46,557 bases of DNA from positions 1 through 46,557 of the forward strand of contig CANDGE010000003.1 in assembly GCA_947384195.1 (NCBI GenBank), given 5' to 3'. This DNA comes from an uncultured Clostridia bacterium. GTDB lineage: Bacteria > Bacillota > Clostridia > Christensenellales > Pumilibacteraceae. A program made the position numbers and the translations under genes. The notes under the pieces were generated by a model that worked only from the letters and a program-made list of their open reading frames with translations, ran no database searches and had not been told where the DNA came from. Positions 9,214 through 17,396 of the stretch are shown here, one piece after another. How positions within the stretch are numbered: position 1 is the first letter of the stretch; each line of letters starts with the position of its first letter.

Positions 9214-9633
9214 ATGAACGAAACCGAACTTTCGGAGCTTAAAGCCCGCGTCGCCGCGAACGACCCCGAGTCGATGTTCGCCTACGCCGAATTGATCCGC
9301 CCTACCGACAAAAAGGAAGCGGACAAATATCTTTTGCTTTCCGCTCAGCTCGGCGATCCCAAAGCGTGCGAAAAGCTCGGCGATATATATATGGAAGCGG
9401 GCGATACCGATAATGCGTTGCATTATTACCGTATCGGCGCAAAGGGCGGTATAATGGACTGCTCGGTCAAGGTCGCCGTCATCAATCTGTCCGCCAACGA
9501 GCATGCAGCGTTGCGCGAGCTGGAGGAGCTCGCCGAATCGGGCGTCAAATCCGCCTGTTCGGCGCTCGCCGCATATTACAAAGCGCTCGGAAATCGCAAA
9601 CAATATAACTTTTGGCGGTCGCTCGTAAAATGA
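9214..9633 (+). CDS. Small Sel1/TPR-like repeat protein
   Basis: 139 residues made of helix-turn-helix repeats with Sel1 character: ESMFAYAELI, KYLLLSAQLGDPKACEKLGDIY, ALHYYRIGAKGGIMDCSVKVA, and SACSALAAYYKALGN. Such repeats form a solenoid that binds other proteins. No signal peptide is present, so it is probably cytoplasmic. It begins 4 bp after the preceding gene, without a clear ribosome site, and its stop overlaps the next start (ATGA), so the two genes are probably translated together. The partner is unknown; the coupling points to the downstream four-helix membrane protein. Confidence 0.8.
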   Translation: MNETELSELKARVAANDPESMFAYAELIRPTDKKEADKYLLLSAQLGDPKACEKLGDIYMEAGDTDNALHYYRIGAKGGIMDCSVKVAVINLSANEHAALRELEELAESGVKSACSALAAYYKALGNRKQYNFWRSLVK

Positions 9634-10283
9634 AAACACCGCACGATCCCGAACGCTACGAAAATACAGACGCCGACACGGCGTCCGAAACGCCGAGCAC
9701 GATCGCGACCGAACCGCACGACGCGCAACGCGACAAAAGCAAACGCCGCGGCAAAAACAAGCTTTCGGGCGCGTATTACTACGTCGACGTCGACGAAAAG
9801 AAATTATCCGAAGCGGCGTTTATCCGCACCGTGCTCACCGTTATCGCGCTGTTATTGCAGGTAGTGATACTGTTGTTGCCCGCTCAGGCTTCGCTCGAAT
9901 ACGTAACGACCGAGCTTGCGTCGCTCGCTCTGTTTTACGTGGTAAGCGTGTTCGTTGTTTTGGCTATTTCCGTATGGCTTGCGATAATGAACGCTACGCG
10001 CTATAAATTTCGCAAACGCATTCCCGTCGAATACGCGCCAAAAAACGGATTTAAGCGCCGCGCGTTTTTCGGCGCGGAACTGTACATCGCCGCCAACGCA
10101 CTTATAACGGTATACGAAATAGTATTCGTATGCGTCAAGTACGACCCTATAACGCTCGTCGCCGTATTTTTGAGCGCGCTCGCGACAGCCGCCGCAACAG
10201 GCGCAAGACAGGTAACGCACCTTGCCCTGCGCAATGCCGAGCTTATCCCCGCTCCCGACAAAAAAGCCGACGACGATAAATAA
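9630..10283 (+). CDS. Hypothetical four-helix membrane protein
   Basis: 217 residues from the ATG at 9630, which overlaps the stop of the previous gene (ATGA). A TTG 18 bp upstream is possible but less likely. The first ~60 residues are polar and charged (KRRGKNKL) and cytoplasmic. Four hydrophobic segments follow, about residues 64-84, 93-118, 142-165 and 168-190, then a charged tail ending KKADDDK. No family is recognised. It is the last gene before a strong bidirectional terminator and is probably the end of the dnaN transcript. It may work with the Sel1-like protein encoded just upstream. Confidence 0.75.
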   Translation: MKTPHDPERYENTDADTASETPSTIATEPHDAQRDKSKRRGKNKLSGAYYYVDVDEKKLSEAAFIRTVLTVIALLLQVVILLLPAQASLEYVTTELASLALFYVVSVFVVLAISVWLAIMNATRYKFRKRIPVEYAPKNGFKRRAFFGAELYIAANALITVYEIVFVCVKYDPITLVAVFLSALATAAATGARQVTHLALRNAELIPAPDKKADDDK

Positions 10284-10363
10284 GCTTCGACAGAAAACGC
10301 GTAGACAAATCGCACTCCCCGTCGAGATCGATAGATATTATAAACCGAACATCATGCGATAGC

Positions 10364-10393
10364 AAAAATCTCTCGGACGCCCGAGAGATTTTT
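10364..10393. terminator. Bidirectional rho-independent terminator
   Basis: A perfect 13-bp inverted repeat (10364-10376 with 10381-10393) around a 4-nt loop. The core is CTCTCGG/CCGAGAG and the arms end in A5 and T5, so there is a U-tract in both directions. It separates the convergent dnaN group and the HxlR gene. Confidence 0.88.
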
Positions 10394-10409
10394 TAATGTA
10401 CTTCGACTT

Positions 10410-10745
10410 TTAAAAAGTCTGCAAATTATTCTTATAATTCGTACCCCATTCGCTCATAGCATCGAAAATCGGTCTCGGCGTTTTACCGAGCGGAGACAAA
10501 GAATAAACTACGCGCGGCGGGACTTCGGCTAATACTTCCCTTTCGATCGACCCGTCGTTTTCCAAAGCCCGCAAATTGTCGGTCAAAACTTTTTTACCGA
10601 TTGCGGAGATCGATTTTATGAAGTCGCTGAATCGCTGTTCGCCGTTGTATTCCGAGTTACGAATGATAAGCAACTTCCATTTACTGCCTATAAGCTGTAC
10701 GGTCGTCGCAACGGGACATTCCGGCAATTCTTCTCTTGTCAGCAT
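10410..10745 (-). CDS. HxlR-family winged-helix transcriptional regulator
   Basis: 111 residues from the ATG at 10745. An upstream in-frame GTG at 10754 overlaps the ribosome site GGAAG and is unlikely to be used. Diagnostic HxlR features are the near-N-terminal CPVATTVQLIGSKWKLLII, the recognition helix in KVLTDNLRALENDGSIER, and the wing VVYSLSPLGKTPRPI. Cys13 sits where many HxlR proteins carry a redox- or electrophile-sensing cysteine. It is divergent from a single-domain cupin gene, and these proteins often control the divergent gene. The sensed signal is unknown. Confidence 0.93.
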   Translation of the reverse strand: MLTREELPECPVATTVQLIGSKWKLLIIRNSEYNGEQRFSDFIKSISAIGKKVLTDNLRALENDGSIEREVLAEVPPRVVYSLSPLGKTPRPIFDAMSEWGTNYKNNLQTF

Positions 10746-10774
10746 AGTTCGCACTTCCTTTTATGCTTTTAAAC

Positions 10775-10804
10775 ATTATAACATATATTCGTTTGCAGAG
10801 TAAA
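10775..10804 (-). promoter_or_regulatory. Promoter of the HxlR gene
   Basis: Minus strand: TTTACT (10799-10804), 18 bp, TATAAT (10775-10780), about 30 nt before the start. The 179-bp region shared with the cupin gene is very AT-rich and would hold the operator. Confidence 0.65.
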
Positions 10805-10864
10805 TTGCTCAAAAAAATAAACTAAGTAATAAATATATTATCCTATAATAAAAAAGTAACGTAC

Positions 10865-10893
10865 TTGTACACTGTGTTTATCTTTGCTATAAT
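10865..10893 (+). promoter_or_regulatory. Promoter of the cupin gene
   Basis: TTGTAC (10865-10870), 17 bp, TATAAT (10888-10893), with GGAG (10914-10917) 7 nt before the ATG. Confidence 0.75.
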
Positions 10894-10924
10894 GACGGTG
10901 CATATTCAAATTCGGAGATTTACC

Positions 10925-11275
10925 ATGAATAATTACAGCAAGATCGGCATTGCGGAAGAAGCTCGCATCGAACTTCACGACCGACTTGCTCTTACGGGTG
11001 CGGAGATAAGCATCAACACATTGCCCGCAGGCACAAGCGTGCCTTTCGTGCATTCGCATAGGCAGAATGAAGAAATTTATGCGATCTTGGAAGGTGCTGG
11101 CGTCGCCGCGATCGACGGAAAATCTATCGACTTAAAAGCGGGCGATCGATTGCGTATTTCGCCGTCGGCAAAAAGACGGTTCTTCGCTTCCGATACAACG
11201 GATATAAAGTATATATGTATCCAAGTAAAAGAAAACTCATTGAAAAATTATACTACTGCGGATGCGATCGCATAA
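10925..11275 (+). CDS. Single-domain cupin protein
   Basis: 116 residues. The first cupin motif is clear: Gly36, His43, His45 and Glu50 (HSHRQNEEIY), followed by Gly57, which together bind a divalent metal in the beta barrel. The second motif is degenerate (LRISPSAKRRFFAS) and lacks an obvious His ligand. The start at 10925 is chosen for its GGAG site; a longer frame to 10865 would run through the promoter. The gene is divergent from an HxlR regulator and followed by its own terminator, so it is a one-gene transcript. Small cupins of this kind act on quinones, sugars or thiols; the substrate cannot be told. Confidence 0.9.
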   Translation: MNNYSKIGIAEEARIELHDRLALTGAEISINTLPAGTSVPFVHSHRQNEEIYAILEGAGVAAIDGKSIDLKAGDRLRISPSAKRRFFASDTTDIKYICIQVKENSLKNYTTADAIA

Positions 11276-11290
11276 CTCCGATCTACCGAA

Positions 11291-11326
11291 AAAGCGCAGT
11301 CGCCTTTACGACTGCGCTTTATTTTT
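11291..11326 (+). terminator. Terminator after the cupin gene
   Basis: A 12-bp perfect stem AAAGCGCAGTCG / CGACTGCGCTTT with a 6-nt loop, followed by ATTTTT. It may also serve the convergent glycosyltransferase gene through its A-rich left flank. Confidence 0.85.
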
Positions 11327-11363
11327 AATATAAACAAATGCCGAGCGATCCCTAATTATCGCG

Positions 11364-12389
11364 CTACCCCAGCTTGACTTTTTTACAAAGTATATCGTAA
11401 CCGATACCCATTATAAAGCCGCGCAAACGGTACGGCAAATAATTGACTAACGTGGTATACGACCGAGACCTGAGCTTGCGATACAAGCGTTTATCGCGCT
11501 TTTTGATATGCGCCCACAGATCTTTGAGCACGGCGCGACGTTCGGGCGAATACTCTGCGCAAATAAAATACAGCGTATTCATCATTATCACTTCGAGCGC
11601 ATGCCACATATAATCGCGCAGACCCTTGGGCATGTTTTTGAGCTGTGTCCAAGAATACGAATCGATCATGCACTTCATTACCTTGACCTGCTGTTCGTAG
11701 CGCTTAACGAAGTTTTTACGGTTGACCGATTGATCGTCGCGCCCGATAAGATATTGATACAACTGCACGTCGAGATAAAAAACGGATTGCATAAACGGCA
11801 ACGGCTTGTACGCAAACAGATTGTCCACATAGAACGTATGTTCGGGCAATATCGTTTCGCTTTCGATAAGCTTGTCGCGCTTGTACATCAGCGCGTGCAT
11901 CAAAAGCATGTGCGAATACTTGAACTTTTTTACGTTGTCCCAATTGCACAGCTTGCGAACGGGGAACTTTTTTTCGTACGAGCTTATATGGCTCGTATTG
12001 TCCGCGGCGTGAAAATACACAAAATCGGTGATATACAGATCGGGCAAAGTATCCGCTTGCAAGTGCGCCTTTATGGTTTCGAGCAATTCTTTGAGCGCGG
12101 CTTCGTCAAGCCAATCGTCCGAATCGACGACCTTATAGTACAACCCCGTAGCGCGGCGCAAGCCCGCATTAACGCCCGAGCCGTGCCCGCCGTTTTCCTT
12201 ATCTATGACGCGCACGATATCGGGGAACTTCCGCTCGTACTCGCGTGCGATATTTATAGTGCCGTCGTGCGAACCGTCGTTGACTATGATTATCTCCACG
12301 TCGTCGCCGCCGCTGAGTATACTGTCCACGCATTTGCGCATATATCCTTCCGAATTGTAACACGGAACGGTAAAACTAATAAGTTTCAT
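11364..12389 (-). CDS. Family 2 glycosyltransferase
   Basis: 341 residues. GT-A fold, GT2 family: the start SFTVPCYNSEGYMRKCVDSIL, the nucleotide-site motif VNDGS (36-40), GGHGSGVNAGLRRATG, and the metal-binding DXD as DSDD (89-92). It would transfer a sugar from a nucleotide donor to a surface or exopolysaccharide acceptor; donor and acceptor are unknown. The C-terminal third is basic with no clear membrane helix. It overlaps the end of the upstream phosphatase gene by 14 bp and has no good ribosome site, so translation is probably coupled. Similar genes lie in capsule clusters, but only this pair is present here. Confidence 0.93.
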   Translation of the reverse strand: MKLISFTVPCYNSEGYMRKCVDSILSGGDDVEIIIVNDGSHDGTINIAREYERKFPDIVRVIDKENGGHGSGVNAGLRRATGLYYKVVDSDDWLDEAALKELLETIKAHLQADTLPDLYITDFVYFHAADNTSHISSYEKKFPVRKLCNWDNVKKFKYSHMLLMHALMYKRDKLIESETILPEHTFYVDNLFAYKPLPFMQSVFYLDVQLYQYLIGRDDQSVNRKNFVKRYEQQVKVMKCMIDSYSWTQLKNMPKGLRDYMWHALEVIMMNTLYFICAEYSPERRAVLKDLWAHIKKRDKRLYRKLRSRSYTTLVNYLPYRLRGFIMGIGYDILCKKVKLG

Positions 12390-13206
12390 GATCTACCAAA
12401 AATTTATCTTTAAGGATTTGTATGTCATTATCGGTTATGCCCAAAACAGCGTTACAATATTCGACCACGCCGCCGTAGCGCAGTTTGAGCTCATCCATGA
12501 CGCTTTGCAAGTATTCGGGCTTAGTACGCATAAACCCGAAAAGTATGCGCTTGAATCTAAACGACACAGGCAAAATCGACAACACTATACGGTTTAACAA
12601 ATACTTGCGACGCCAAAACCTGCGCGACGCCATGTAATCGTCGAGAATAGTCTTTTCGTCCACGCCGAGCAAGCTCTCCACAAGCATGGAAATTATCCCC
12701 GTCCTATCCTTTCCGCTCGCGCAATGCCAAAGCACCCCGCCGTCCGTTTCGATAAGCACGCGCATAAACCTGCGTATGCTTATTTGCGAATCGGGGTTGA
12801 ACAGAACGTTGCGGTAAAACTGTATCATATAATCGTCTATGCTTTGGAACTCGCGGCGCAACCGATAGCTTTCCCTTTTCATGGTGCGGCGCATGGGCGA
12901 TTCGTAACCGCAAACGGTTTCACAGGCAGTTGCGGGGGGGGGCGTGGGCATTATCGGATTCCACACATACTTAAATCCGTCGAACGCAATATCGGGATGA
13001 TCGCAGCATTCTGCGGCGACGCGCAGATCGACTACGGTAGTCAAACCCGCCGACCTGAGATATTCGACGGTACTTTCGGGCAAGTCGAAAAGCCTACCGC
13101 TGCGGATAAGCTTTCCCTTTTTTATCATGCGCCCGTCGGCGGTCGTCAAACCGCCGAGATCGCGCGCATTCTTTAATTTTTTGAGTTTGAGTATGTCGTA
13201 GCCCAT
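12376..13206 (-). CDS. Tyrosine/dual-specificity-type protein phosphatase
   Basis: 276 residues. The N-terminal NARDLGGLTTADGRMIKKGKLIRSGRL and the P-loop HCASGKDRTG (Cys162, Arg168; CX5R) place it in the Y_phosphatase3 (LipA/IphP-like) family. These remove phosphate from phosphotyrosine, phosphoserine or phosphoinositides. No signal peptide is seen. The coding strand contains nine C in a row near residues 89-91 (Pro-Pro-Pro), a slippage-prone tract. The promoter is strong and only 11 nt from the ATG, with no ribosome site, so the mRNA may be leaderless. The glycosyltransferase overlaps its 3' end, which suggests a joint role in making or controlling a polysaccharide. Confidence 0.93.
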   Translation of the reverse strand: MGYDILKLKKLKNARDLGGLTTADGRMIKKGKLIRSGRLFDLPESTVEYLRSAGLTTVVDLRVAAECCDHPDIAFDGFKYVWNPIMPTPPPATACETVCGYESPMRRTMKRESYRLRREFQSIDDYMIQFYRNVLFNPDSQISIRRFMRVLIETDGGVLWHCASGKDRTGIISMLVESLLGVDEKTILDDYMASRRFWRRKYLLNRIVLSILPVSFRFKRILFGFMRTKPEYLQSVMDELKLRYGGVVEYCNAVLGITDNDIQILKDKFLVDHETY

Positions 13207-13217
13207 AGTACGTAAAT

Positions 13218-13246
13218 ATTTTATACTATCAAGGTGATTTTGTCAA
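13218..13246 (-). promoter_or_regulatory. Promoter of the phosphatase-glycosyltransferase pair (leaderless geometry)
   Basis: Minus strand: TTGACA (13241-13246), 17 bp, TAAAAT (13218-13223). Only 11 nt separate the -10 box from the ATG, and no Shine-Dalgarno sequence is present. Confidence 0.8.
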
Positions 13247-13316
13247 GCGGCATCGACGTTTGTCGGCTTTGTTGCAACAATGTAAGCGAGCCGTAAGACC
13301 GCCCCAACGATCGCGG

Positions 13317-15854
13317 TTATTTTTTTGCTTTTGAGGCTTTCTTTTGCGCTTTGAGCGCCGCCTTTTCTTCCTTGCTCTTGGAAGTCAGCCAATGCAAACC
13401 CTTAAAGAACTTGCCGTTGAACATATACAGCATACCTTCCATTTGTCTGCGACTCATGCCGCCGAACTTGGCAACGCCGCGTATGGGCTGATGCAAAACG
13501 CCCATGACGAGCGTATTGGCGAGCGTGCGCTTGCCTACGCCGCGCAGGAATTTTATGGCGAACCTTATAACGCCCGAGAACGCTCTGCCCACCCAACGCT
13601 TGGAATAGCGCAGGTCGGCTACCGTGCAGTTCTCGTCGATCTTCATTCTCTTTCTCTTATAGAATCTATATTCTTCGGACGGCGGCTCATAGCCCAACAG
13701 CGCCGCGAACTCGTCCGCACCGACATTGGCGACGTTGCCGCTGTAATAGGACGGCAATTCGTCCGCATTGTACGGCATCACGTCTGTCGTGGCCTTTTGC
13801 GTAACGCTTGCGGTAAGCCGTATATCCGCGATGCTCGCGCCGACGTACAACCGATATTCGCCGCCCTCGACTTCCCAGCCGTTGGTCTTGACGTTGTAAT
13901 AACGGAACGTCTTATCGTCGAACGGTATGACGACTTCCGCGCTCTCGCCCGCTTTAAGAAAGACCTTTTTAAAGCCTTTGAGCTCTTTCGCGGGTCTGAA
14001 TATCGCGCCGTCAATTTTGCCGACGTACAACTGCGCGATCTCCGCGCCGTCGACATCGCCGGTATTTGTAAGCGTGAACTTAACGCCGTCGGCGTCCGCT
14101 TTGATACCCGAATACTCGAACGTAGTATAACTGAGCCCGTAGCCGAACGGATATTTGACGGGCACGCGCGCCGTATCGAAATATCTGTAACCGATATACG
14201 GTCCTTCGCGATACTCGACCGTGAGCTTTTTACCGGGGAAGTGCGACGCGCTCGAACAGTCGTCATACTTGACGGGGAATGTTTCGGCAAGCTTGCCGCT
14301 CGGATTGACTTCGCCCGTCAAAACATTGAGCATGGCGTCGGCGCAAGCCTGACCGGACAAACAGGCGTAAACGAGCGCATCGGAATCGTCCGCCCAATCG
14401 AGCTCGACACTGCTTCCGCACGACAATACTACCACTACCTTTTTGCCCGTCGCTTTTAACGCCTTATACAGCGCTATCTGGTTTGCGGGTATTTTGATAT
14501 GTTCTCTGTCAAGCCCTTCGGCTTCGCTGACTTCGTCGAGCCCCAAAAACAGCAACGCGACGTCCGCCTTTTTGACGAGCTTGACCGCCTTTTTGAGCAT
14601 GCCCTTTTTCTTTTTGCCGTAGCGGTGGAAGCCCTGTTCGTAGCCTACGACGTCAAGCGTATAACTGCCCATGTCCTCCACGACCGATTCGACAACGGGG
14701 ATCTTGACGCTCTTCGCGGTGCCGATACCCTGCTTGTATTCCTTGTTTTTAAGCTCGGGCTTATGCAACAGCTCGGTGAAGCGGTTGAGCACCGTGGGAT
14801 TGACGATGGACGAGCCCGCGCCCTGATATCTCGGGTTTTCGGCGAAGCTTCCCACGATAGCCACCTTGGTGTGCGATCTTAACGGGAGCACTCCGTCGTT
14901 GCGCAAAAGCACTATGCTCTCTTCCGCGCACTTTTGCGCGAGCAGGTGGTGAGCGCGTTTATCGAAGCTTTGCGGATGCTCGACCGCCGAAGTCGTTTCC
15001 GCAAGCTTTAACAGTCTGCGCACGCATTCGTCGACGTACGCTTCGTCGAGCGTTCCCGCCTCGACGGCTTTTACAACGTCGTCTATGCCGTACTTGCAAG
15101 CGGGCATTTCGAGATCGCTCCCCGCTTTGACAGCCGCCACGCGGTCGTTACTGCCCGCCCAGTCGGAAACGATCACGCCGTCGAAGCCCCATTCGTCGCG
15201 AAGTATATCGCGCAAAAGATGGGTGTTTTCGTTGGCGTATTCGCCGTTGACGCGGTTGTACGACGTCATTATAGAACGCGTTCCGCCTTCCTTGACGGCT
15301 ATCTCGAACGCAGTCAAATATATCTCGCGGAGCGTGCGCTCGTCGACTATCGAATCGGTCGCCATACGGCGCTCTTCTTGGTTGTTGCACGCAAAGTGCT
15401 TGACGCACGCCGAAGTGCCGTTCTTTTGTATGCCGCGAATGTACGACGCCGCCATTTTGCCCGCGAGATACGGATCCTCCGAAAAATACTCGAAGTTACG
15501 TCCGCAACGCGGATTGCGTTTCATGTTGGTACCGGGTCCCAAAAGCATGTTGACTTTAAGCGCCGCACACTCCTCGCCGAGCGCCGCGCCCATTTTTTCG
15601 CCGAGCTCGTCGTTCCAGCTGTTAGCCATGGTGGCGGCTGTCGGGAAACAAGTCGCGGGAATGCTCGCATTGAGCCCCAGGTGGTCGGCGGCGGCGGCTT
15701 GCTTGCGCAATCCGTGCGGTCCGTCGGACAGGAACATTGCGGGCACGCCGAGCTCTTCAAAGTCCTTGGACTGCCAAAAGTCCTTACCGGTCAACATTTC
15801 TGCCTTTTGGCGGAGCGTCATTTCGCTTATGATCTTTTCGATATCCATATTCAT
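13317..15854 (-). CDS. Glycoside hydrolase family 3 beta-glucosidase (cytoplasmic type)
   Basis: 845 residues, no signal peptide. Canonical GH3 order: TIM-barrel domain at about 1-290 with LSDGPHGLR, GPGTNMKRNP, KHFACNNQE and the nucleophile loop VSDWAG (Asp near 232); alpha/beta sandwich at about 310-560 with VLLRNDGVLPL and the likely acid/base region EAEGLDREH; then a fibronectin III-like domain at about 590-665. It hydrolyses beta-linked glucosides or oligosaccharides. The last ~100 residues are an unusual basic, partly hydrophobic extension ending in a Lys/Ala-rich tail; it might bind membrane or RNA, but this is unknown. An AAGG site precedes two nearby ATGs (15854 and 15848). A second GH3 of different build lies at 39867-43004. 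Confidence 0.96.
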   Translation of the reverse strand: MNMDIEKIISEMTLRQKAEMLTGKDFWQSKDFEELGVPAMFLSDGPHGLRKQAAAADHLGLNASIPATCFPTAATMANSWNDELGEKMGAALGEECAALKVNMLLGPGTNMKRNPRCGRNFEYFSEDPYLAGKMAASYIRGIQKNGTSACVKHFACNNQEERRMATDSIVDERTLREIYLTAFEIAVKEGGTRSIMTSYNRVNGEYANENTHLLRDILRDEWGFDGVIVSDWAGSNDRVAAVKAGSDLEMPACKYGIDDVVKAVEAGTLDEAYVDECVRRLLKLAETTSAVEHPQSFDKRAHHLLAQKCAEESIVLLRNDGVLPLRSHTKVAIVGSFAENPRYQGAGSSIVNPTVLNRFTELLHKPELKNKEYKQGIGTAKSVKIPVVESVVEDMGSYTLDVVGYEQGFHRYGKKKKGMLKKAVKLVKKADVALLFLGLDEVSEAEGLDREHIKIPANQIALYKALKATGKKVVVVLSCGSSVELDWADDSDALVYACLSGQACADAMLNVLTGEVNPSGKLAETFPVKYDDCSSASHFPGKKLTVEYREGPYIGYRYFDTARVPVKYPFGYGLSYTTFEYSGIKADADGVKFTLTNTGDVDGAEIAQLYVGKIDGAIFRPAKELKGFKKVFLKAGESAEVVIPFDDKTFRYYNVKTNGWEVEGGEYRLYVGASIADIRLTASVTQKATTDVMPYNADELPSYYSGNVANVGADEFAALLGYEPPSEEYRFYKRKRMKIDENCTVADLRYSKRWVGRAFSGVIRFAIKFLRGVGKRTLANTLVMGVLHQPIRGVAKFGGMSRRQMEGMLYMFNGKFFKGLHWLTSKSKEEKAALKAQKKASKAKK

Positions 15855-15897
15855 TTTCCTTCTTTTAATTTTATTTTGTCAAACTGTCGATGCTATT

Positions 15898-15903
15898 ATT
15901 ATA
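15898..15903 (-). promoter_or_regulatory. Possible -10 box for the GH3 gene
   Basis: TATAAT on the minus strand 43 nt before the start. The position for a -35 holds only CTCGGT, so the promoter is weak or needs an activator. The remaining ~115 bases upstream hold no other signal I can support. Confidence 0.35.
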
Positions 15904-16018
15904 CAAGTACTCGGCGCCGCACCGAGATCGATACCGCACCGAATAGTTTATCGGTCATCCGTATGCGCCTATTCGCACGCGAGCTCCGCTACGATCGCCC
16001 GCACGAAAGGCTTTGTCG

Positions 16019-17140
16019 TCAGGCACGCGCCGCATCGTATGCCGTTTGTTTTTCGGCTTTGACGCATATGGCGGCGATCGCGGCGTCATACGCCGATTGC
16101 AATTTCTCGGTATACGCCGCGGCTTCCGCTTGGGCGGCGGTCTTTGTTTGCTCGTCGGCAGCAGACTGCGCTTTTTGCTCGGCGACGGTCTTGCTCTTTT
16201 CAACCGCGAAATAACGCACGGCTTTTGCATTGGCGAGCGACGTCGCGGCGGCGAGCTCTTTATCCGTGTCGGAAAGCAACGCCTTCTTTTCCCACTCGTT
16301 CATCTTGGCTTCCGCCTTTGCGATCTGCTCGGCGGGCGCGTTTGCCGCTACGAGCTTTTCGTACTTGGCGCGCGCCTTTTTAGCCATTTTATTGTTGTCG
16401 GGGAAGATTATCAAAAATATCGGGAAGAATATCACCATAGAAAGCCCGCCCGTTATCAACGTTTTTATAAGCCCGATAAGCACTTCGTTCCAATTCCAAT
16501 ACATCATGAACGGATTGCAAATGCCCCACAGCGCGTTGACGAATATCGATATCCCCAACCAACCGATGAAATACCACATCGCTTGGAAATACGGGTTGCC
16601 GTGCGAACGGTACGTGATGTTGCGTTGAAGAGGAAAGTTGATGCACTGCGCGATGAACACCGCTATCTCGAACGCTATAAAGTTGCCGAGCCCGGACGCT
16701 TGAAGCGTGTGTCCCGCGGCACGCGCCGCTTCGACCGCGGCGGCGTCCGACGCGAGCACCGTTTCGCTCGCCGCCGTAAGGAATTTGACCGGCTCGTTGA
16801 AAATCGCGTAATTGAGCGCATTGCCGCCCGCATCCGTGATTCCGAGCGCAACGGCGGGCCACACGAACGGCGTATCCCATATCGCCTTAAACGCGAACGG
16901 TAAAAACGTCATTATCAAAAACTGTATGATAGTCACGCCTTCCGAAAATACGATAAAGAAAAATATCATATAGATAAGCTTAGAGCCCTTGGGATGCTTA
17001 TCGGCAAAATTGCCCCAAACACCCTGCCACCAACGCCAAAGTTTTTGGAACATGCGAACAAATCCGTTGCCCGAAAGCGGTTTGACCTGCTTGGCTATAT
17101 CGTCGACCGTATAGGTCGAAACGGTTGCTTCTTCTGACAT
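16019..17140 (-). CDS. GtrA-like membrane protein with long Ala-rich helical tail
   Basis: 373 residues. Four hydrophobic segments are seen: about 55-80, 90-110, 150-170 with CINFPLQRNITYRSHGN, and 185-240. The NF-x-x-x-R-x-x-T-[FY]-R pattern is typical of GtrA-type membrane proteins, which help move lipid-linked sugars or polysaccharide precursors. Residues about 255-373 form a charged, Ala/Lys/Glu-rich helix, probably a cytoplasmic coiled coil, which is not part of GtrA. GGAG lies just before the ATG, and TTGACA-17-TATATT drives it. The gene stands alone behind the GH3 gene. The GtrA match is by motif only. Confidence 0.75.
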   Translation of the reverse strand: MSEEATVSTYTVDDIAKQVKPLSGNGFVRMFQKLWRWWQGVWGNFADKHPKGSKLIYMIFFFIVFSEGVTIIQFLIMTFLPFAFKAIWDTPFVWPAVALGITDAGGNALNYAIFNEPVKFLTAASETVLASDAAAVEAARAAGHTLQASGLGNFIAFEIAVFIAQCINFPLQRNITYRSHGNPYFQAMWYFIGWLGISIFVNALWGICNPFMMYWNWNEVLIGLIKTLITGGLSMVIFFPIFLIIFPDNNKMAKKARAKYEKLVAANAPAEQIAKAEAKMNEWEKKALLSDTDKELAAATSLANAKAVRYFAVEKSKTVAEQKAQSAADEQTKTAAQAEAAAYTEKLQSAYDAAIAAICVKAEKQTAYDAARA

Positions 17141-17185
17141 TTCATTTTCTCCTGCAATTAATTTACAACATATTGCTATATTAAA

Positions 17186-17214
17186 AATATACCATTATAA
17201 TGCACAAATGTCAA
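17186..17214 (-). promoter_or_regulatory. Promoter of the GtrA-like gene
   Basis: Minus strand: TTGACA (17209-17214), 17 bp, TATATT (17186-17191). The rest of 17215-17396 is gene-free; I see no terminator for ilvE or other element in it. Confidence 0.8.
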
Positions 17215-17396
17215 GTCAAAATGCGTAAATGGTAGATTTTTCGGTACGATTTGCACAAATTAACATTTTTCGAGCACAAACTGCAATGCCGCGTTCGCCA
17301 ACGCCGCTCCGCCGCATCGCATATCCCGACAAATTCTCGATAGCTCGTCCGTTATTGATTTTCAATTTACCGCGATCTCGGATCCCGCTTCCCCGA

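Noticed and set aside
15995..16008. CGCCCGCACGAA, a 12-base match to part of the predicted LytTR operator, upstream of the first GH3 gene
   Set aside because: There is no second copy at 21 bp, and it lies over 70 bp from the weak promoter; a lone half-site is not enough.
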